Part shown: piece by piece, positions 59,934 through 64,000 of the stretch | Position numbering within the stretch: the first letter of the stretch is position 1 | Layout: each line of letters starts with the position of its first letter | Assembly (NCBI RefSeq): GCF_001949145.1 | Contig: NW_019091551.1 | Span: 233,716 to 297,715, forward strand | DNA from: Acanthaster planci | Taxonomy: Eukaryota; Echinodermata; Asteroidea; Valvatida; Acanthasteridae | DNA length: 64,000 bases | Reading direction: 5' to 3' | Notes under the pieces: generated by a model | The model's database searches: none | What the model saw: the letters and a program-made list of their open reading frames with translations, nothing else | What the model was told of the DNA's origin: nothing | Translations under genes and position numbers: made by a program

Positions 59934-62900
59934 TATATTTTTACATATGAAATGCTGAACAAGAAAATACGTGTATGAATGCTTATTCTGTAAGAGAGGG
60001 AAGAAAATTAAGATTCTTTCAGTTCTGTTGTGTGCATCCTGAAATTTTTATATGTTCATTTTGTCATTTCACATTGACTTGAAAGTTGCCAAGTTTTACT
60101 TGCGAGGGATTGCCTTGTGTGCAAGGCATACAAAGACAGTCATTTAGACTGATCACTGACATGCGAGTGTATGCACTGGGAACAGTTATGAAAATCTCGC
60201 TTCCCTGCATCAGTGAACGAATGGAGTTGTCCATGAAATAAATAAAAAATTACTCAAGATCACACACAGAGAGAAAGATTAGCCTTTGATTTTTTTATTT
60301 AAACAAAATCTTCTATGGATATTTTTGACAGTTCTGATAGTTGCGATATGTTTTTGCCATCATATGCTCAGTTTGAACATTCATATACCAGGCATTGTGG
60401 GCCCAGAGCTACATGTAAATACTAGCTCCTGGCCATTCCATTTTAGTTTTTGCATTACAGCAGCAGAAACCAATGCTCTGCCATGCATGCTTTTATGTCT
60501 CTTGTGATTTTCACACACATGTACCTTGTTGTTGATCCACTGTGCTGCACTTGATTTAGAACTGGAATTTCTCTTTGCGATTCAACTAGTGGGGATCCCA
60601 ACCTGAACTTAACCAAGATTAAGATGATGATTTTCACGAAATCGCCAGATTTTTGTGGGGGTTTTTTTTCAACTTGATTTTTTTCTTATTGAAGGTGGTG
60701 GCAGCCATGCCTGCATTGCGTGAAGTTTTGCTAACTCTGCTACAATACACGCACGAAGATACAGGGCCAGCCATGAACATGAACATGTGTAGTTTTGCTA
60801 CACGAATGGACCGTAGTCTGGTATTTGATACATGTACCTCCGAACCATTCCTTCTGTACATAGTTTGTTGTCATGGGATAAAAACTGGACCATTTTGGAG
60901 CTTTTCAAACTTGTGGTCAAAAACTTTACCATGTACAGCAACAAAACAGACTACATAGGACACACGGTGGATATAGGGTATTGGGTCAATTGGGTTTTTT
61001 ATAAAAGGGTATCATGGCACTTTGCTGGGGCATCTGGTGGTTGCTGTTAAGTTCAAAGCCTGGTGTCAGATAAACTGGTTGTTTTTGTCATTTCTGGGCA
61101 TACGTGCGCAAGTTATAAGCATGTGCGGTGGTTCTGAACACCCACACAACTATGGAAAAGGACTGATTTGTCAGCCACCACCAAGCATGTCTCCCATTGT
61201 GGCTATAGCCAAGTTCCCATTGTGGACCTTTTCTTCCGTGACCACACAGAACTTACCGCGACATTCTTTTATATCAGTCTACTGCACATTCCCACTTGGA
61301 CATTTTAAACTGCATGGAACATTTGTTTGCTGTGCAAGATGAGCTGAATGTTGTATATTGCCAGTAAGCAGTATGGTGCAATTCAACACATACCCCGTTC
61401 GTATGTTATTTTAAACATTTAATTCTCCACCAATGTTCATAGATATGTGTACGCCCTGTTCTCATTTGTGCTGACAGAATTTTTTCCATATCTATATCTA
61501 TATTCTTCAGTATTTTCCCTAGCACTTAGACCAAATACAAATCTGACAAAACAGCCAAATCTGTTGTGTTTAAAGTAGCAATCAAACGAGATGTACATGT
61601 AAGGGTTCAGTGCACTAATTCAAGTGATAACTTTTGCTGAGCTCATGTATTTAGTATAGAAATTGTCCCTACAGTTTCTTTTGGAAAAGGAGGTTTTTTT
61701 GGCTGACAAGTGGAAGGATTGTGGAAATAAAAGCCAGGATCAATTGTTGGTTAGGGGCTTCCATCCTTGGGCAAAGTTGATAGAATTAGGATGACAACGG
61801 TCCTCAGTGCCCAAGAAAGTAGAGGAAGCTTAATAAGCCATTTGTGAGTTAAATTTGAATTAAATCTGGTACACTGAGTTATCTAATTGCACATAAACAT
61901 ACATGTAGCAATTTGAATTCCCCAGACTAAAGACACTGTTGCTACACTTTGTGATTTGGGGCAAGCTTTTGCATCGCGACGACCATTTCTGGAGTGAACT
62001 GGCTTCTTTGTGCCCTTCTTATCCATTGAAAACAGTGTATTGGTCCAAGATGTCTCTTACTAAATCATGCTGTACTTTACGCTTCATTTGAGTGTGCTGG
62101 AATTTCATTGCCTTTCACTACACTACACTCACAAAATGAGATGGTTGAAGGTGATAGGAATGAGGGGGGTCCACCTTCAAACTTGGCAAATGCACATGAA
62201 GAAATAAATGTGGTTATCCAATTAGTGGATGGATTGGTTAAGACTTTTGAATGGATGTAGGGCCATGTTACAGTACATATAGCTAGACCAGGAAAGTATC
62301 ATGGCCGATCCGGCAATGTGCAAATTCAAGAATAACTAAGGGAATTCCTCAATTTCTGTGTTCAGTGTCATTCAATGAGTGAACATTCTGGTCATGGACG
62401 ATTTGAAAATACCCATAAAGTTGCTTGGTCATAATTTGACATCATACTTTTTGGTGGTAGATGACTCTAGTACGTGTATGGGTAATACCCTAGACTACAG
62501 AAAGCATTCCTAGTGTTTATTGGATTTATGATAATGCATAAGCTCAAAGGAGTGCCAATTAACAAAAGTTAATCAGATGCAGATATGTTTGGAATACTTT
62601 TCTTCACTGGTATCAGTAGACAAAAGGTCCTCCCTGAAGAGTAACACGAACAGTGTGTGCAATGCAAATGTATTGCACAAGCAGCTAGAGAACACCACAC
62701 ACTAAACACAGGAATCCATTCCACTTACTATGCATTGTTTGTAGGTTGTTCAGAACCCCATTCCTACCTATTATGATGAAACTTGGGAATGAGACGAATG
62801 AAGTATAACTCTAGAATGATATTATTTTTTGTATAAACTTAGTTTATTTAATAAGTACACACATAGAAGATTTTGGCAGTCATTGATCAATTAAATATGC

Positions 62901-64000
62901 AAATTTGTTCAAGATAACATCATTAGTTAAAATGGGAGAAGCCACCTTGACCAAGTATATTTGGTTAGTATTGTGTATTATAGGCTTTCTCAGCCAGTTT
63001 CAGAAAAAGTGTAAATGAATTAGTAATAGCAGCATTCCTTTTGAGCGAAAAAGAACGAACATTCAAATCCCCGCTTCTATTTAACAAATCAACTTCTTTT
63101 TCAATGAAGGTGCATTCAGTTGTATAAAGTCGGCGTTCAGTTTCTCAATATTGCACTGGTTTAATATGTTGACATTTATTTTTGAGCACGAATGCACCTC
63201 TGCAATCCTGCAGTCATCTTGATTTGAACTCAATCTATTTTGGAAAATGTGCAGGCAATTTCGCACAGAGTGTCATTTAACGTGTGCCTGGTCAAGAATT
63301 AGAATGTGTTGGTGTGCTAACAGAAGTTATATTCTGAGAAGTGTTTAGTGAATTGGTTAAATATTTGAATATTCATGATTGAAAATAAACCATTCATGTT
63401 GTCACTGGAAACATACCAACTTTTGTAGGAAACCCATAAACAGCGGCGCTGAGGAAACCTTCCTTCTTGTGCTGTGTTTCAATCATATAAACCTTAATTT
63501 TTTTTTTCAGTTTGATAACAAACACTAAAAACATTCATGAGTAAAATGACATTTGTTATCAAAGTTATGAATGTATATTTTGTAATTTTAAATTACAGCA
63601 AATAAAAATGAATAATCACTTCCGAAGGGTTATAGTAAAGTACAGATTTTTTAGGGAATAAGTATGCATATTTTGTTATTGACAAATGATGTACATCAGT
63701 CTGAAATCCCAGTCATGTATCTGTAACCTCTTAAATGAAACATAATGCATATTTATTTATTTGAAGGTAGTATTGCAAGTAGGTGCCAAGGCTCGGTTCG
63801 GGTTTGGTTCGGACATGGTTTGGAAATTGTTTCCCGAACTTTGGTTCGATTTTGGTTCAGACATGTACATGTACACACATACATATGTACATCCATCATC
63901 CAATCCATGAGCAACATAACAGTTTTCCCATAATTTGTATAGGAGTTAAAATTCTGTAGAAACTTACCGTTGGAGGTGTGACAGTTTCCGACCGTGGTTT
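59934..64000. other. intron downstream of the PRDM exon, second part
   Basis: No PRDM exon or other gene recognised up to the window end. AT-rich non-coding DNA; a GGTTCGG-rich patch near the right edge is listed separately. Confidence 0.55.
63785..63865. repeat. GGTTCGG/GGTTTGG repeat patch
   Basis: Irregular repeats of GGTTCGG, GGTTTGG and GGTTCGA, with an inverted CCCGAAC, occur within 80 bp. Such subterminal repeats resemble the style of the ends of the hAT-like element at 58.6-59.9 kb. This may be one end of another transposon that extends past the window; no terminal repeat or target duplication can be tested here. Confidence 0.4.

Noticed and set aside
1-64000. CRISPR array, operon or prokaryotic defence system
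   Set aside because: No regularly spaced identical repeats, no long contiguous coding; splice signals, SINEs and DIRS/non-LTR elements show animal DNA.

Overview
The window is eukaryotic, animal, AT-rich and almost entirely non-coding. There is no compact gene series, no bacterial-type operon and no ribosome-binding-site pattern. The only coding sequence I can assign to a cellular gene is one exon near 55.2-55.6 kb with good splice signals at both ends. It carries the start of a PR/SET domain of the PRDM3/PRDM16 type (MECOM/EVI1-PRDM16; Drosophila relative hamlet). Host inference: one PRDM3/16-like gene, many short palindromes of the ACATGT(AC) and TAGGCCTA kind, DIRS retrotransposons, tRNA-derived SINEs with a TTATTATT tail and a CR1/L2-like non-LTR element suggest a marine invertebrate deuterostome. 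An echinoderm such as a sea star or sea urchin fits best. This is inference, not proof.

Layout. 0-31 kb: long, mostly unique non-coding DNA with small repeats: a 72-bp tandem duplication at 1.74 kb, tRNA-derived SINE relics at 4.5 and 28.7 kb, a shared repeat family at 19 and 20.7 kb, and a piggyBac-like miniature element at 25.8-26.2 kb. 31-33 kb: a decayed non-LTR retrotransposon on the plus strand, followed directly by a tRNA-derived SINE. 39-51.7 kb is the repeat-rich core. In order it holds a partial copy of a fold-back repeat, a roughly 610-bp tandem direct duplication, a minus-strand non-LTR element, a roughly 5-kb DIRS-type tyrosine-recombinase retrotransposon with inverted ends and a SINE nested in its recombinase gene, and a 1.6-kb fold-back element. 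55.2-55.6 kb: the PRDM exon. 55.6-64 kb: its downstream intron, carrying a complete non-autonomous hAT-like element with a perfect 8-bp target duplication (58.5-59.9 kb).

How it fits together: the PRDM exon is internal or 5'-proximal. Its reading frame stays open from the splice acceptor to the first ATG, and the rest of the PR domain and the zinc fingers are not in the window. Much of the window is therefore probably upstream and intronic DNA of one large developmental transcription-factor gene, with transposable elements accumulated in it. Every autonomous element seen is broken by frameshifts, stops or deletions. I found no CRISPR array, no rRNA, no intact tRNA and no convincing new multi-gene system. 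The least explained structures are the fold-back/tandem repeat family with perfect TGACGTCA palindromes and the hAT-like element whose ends are built from GAGTAC-type repeats.
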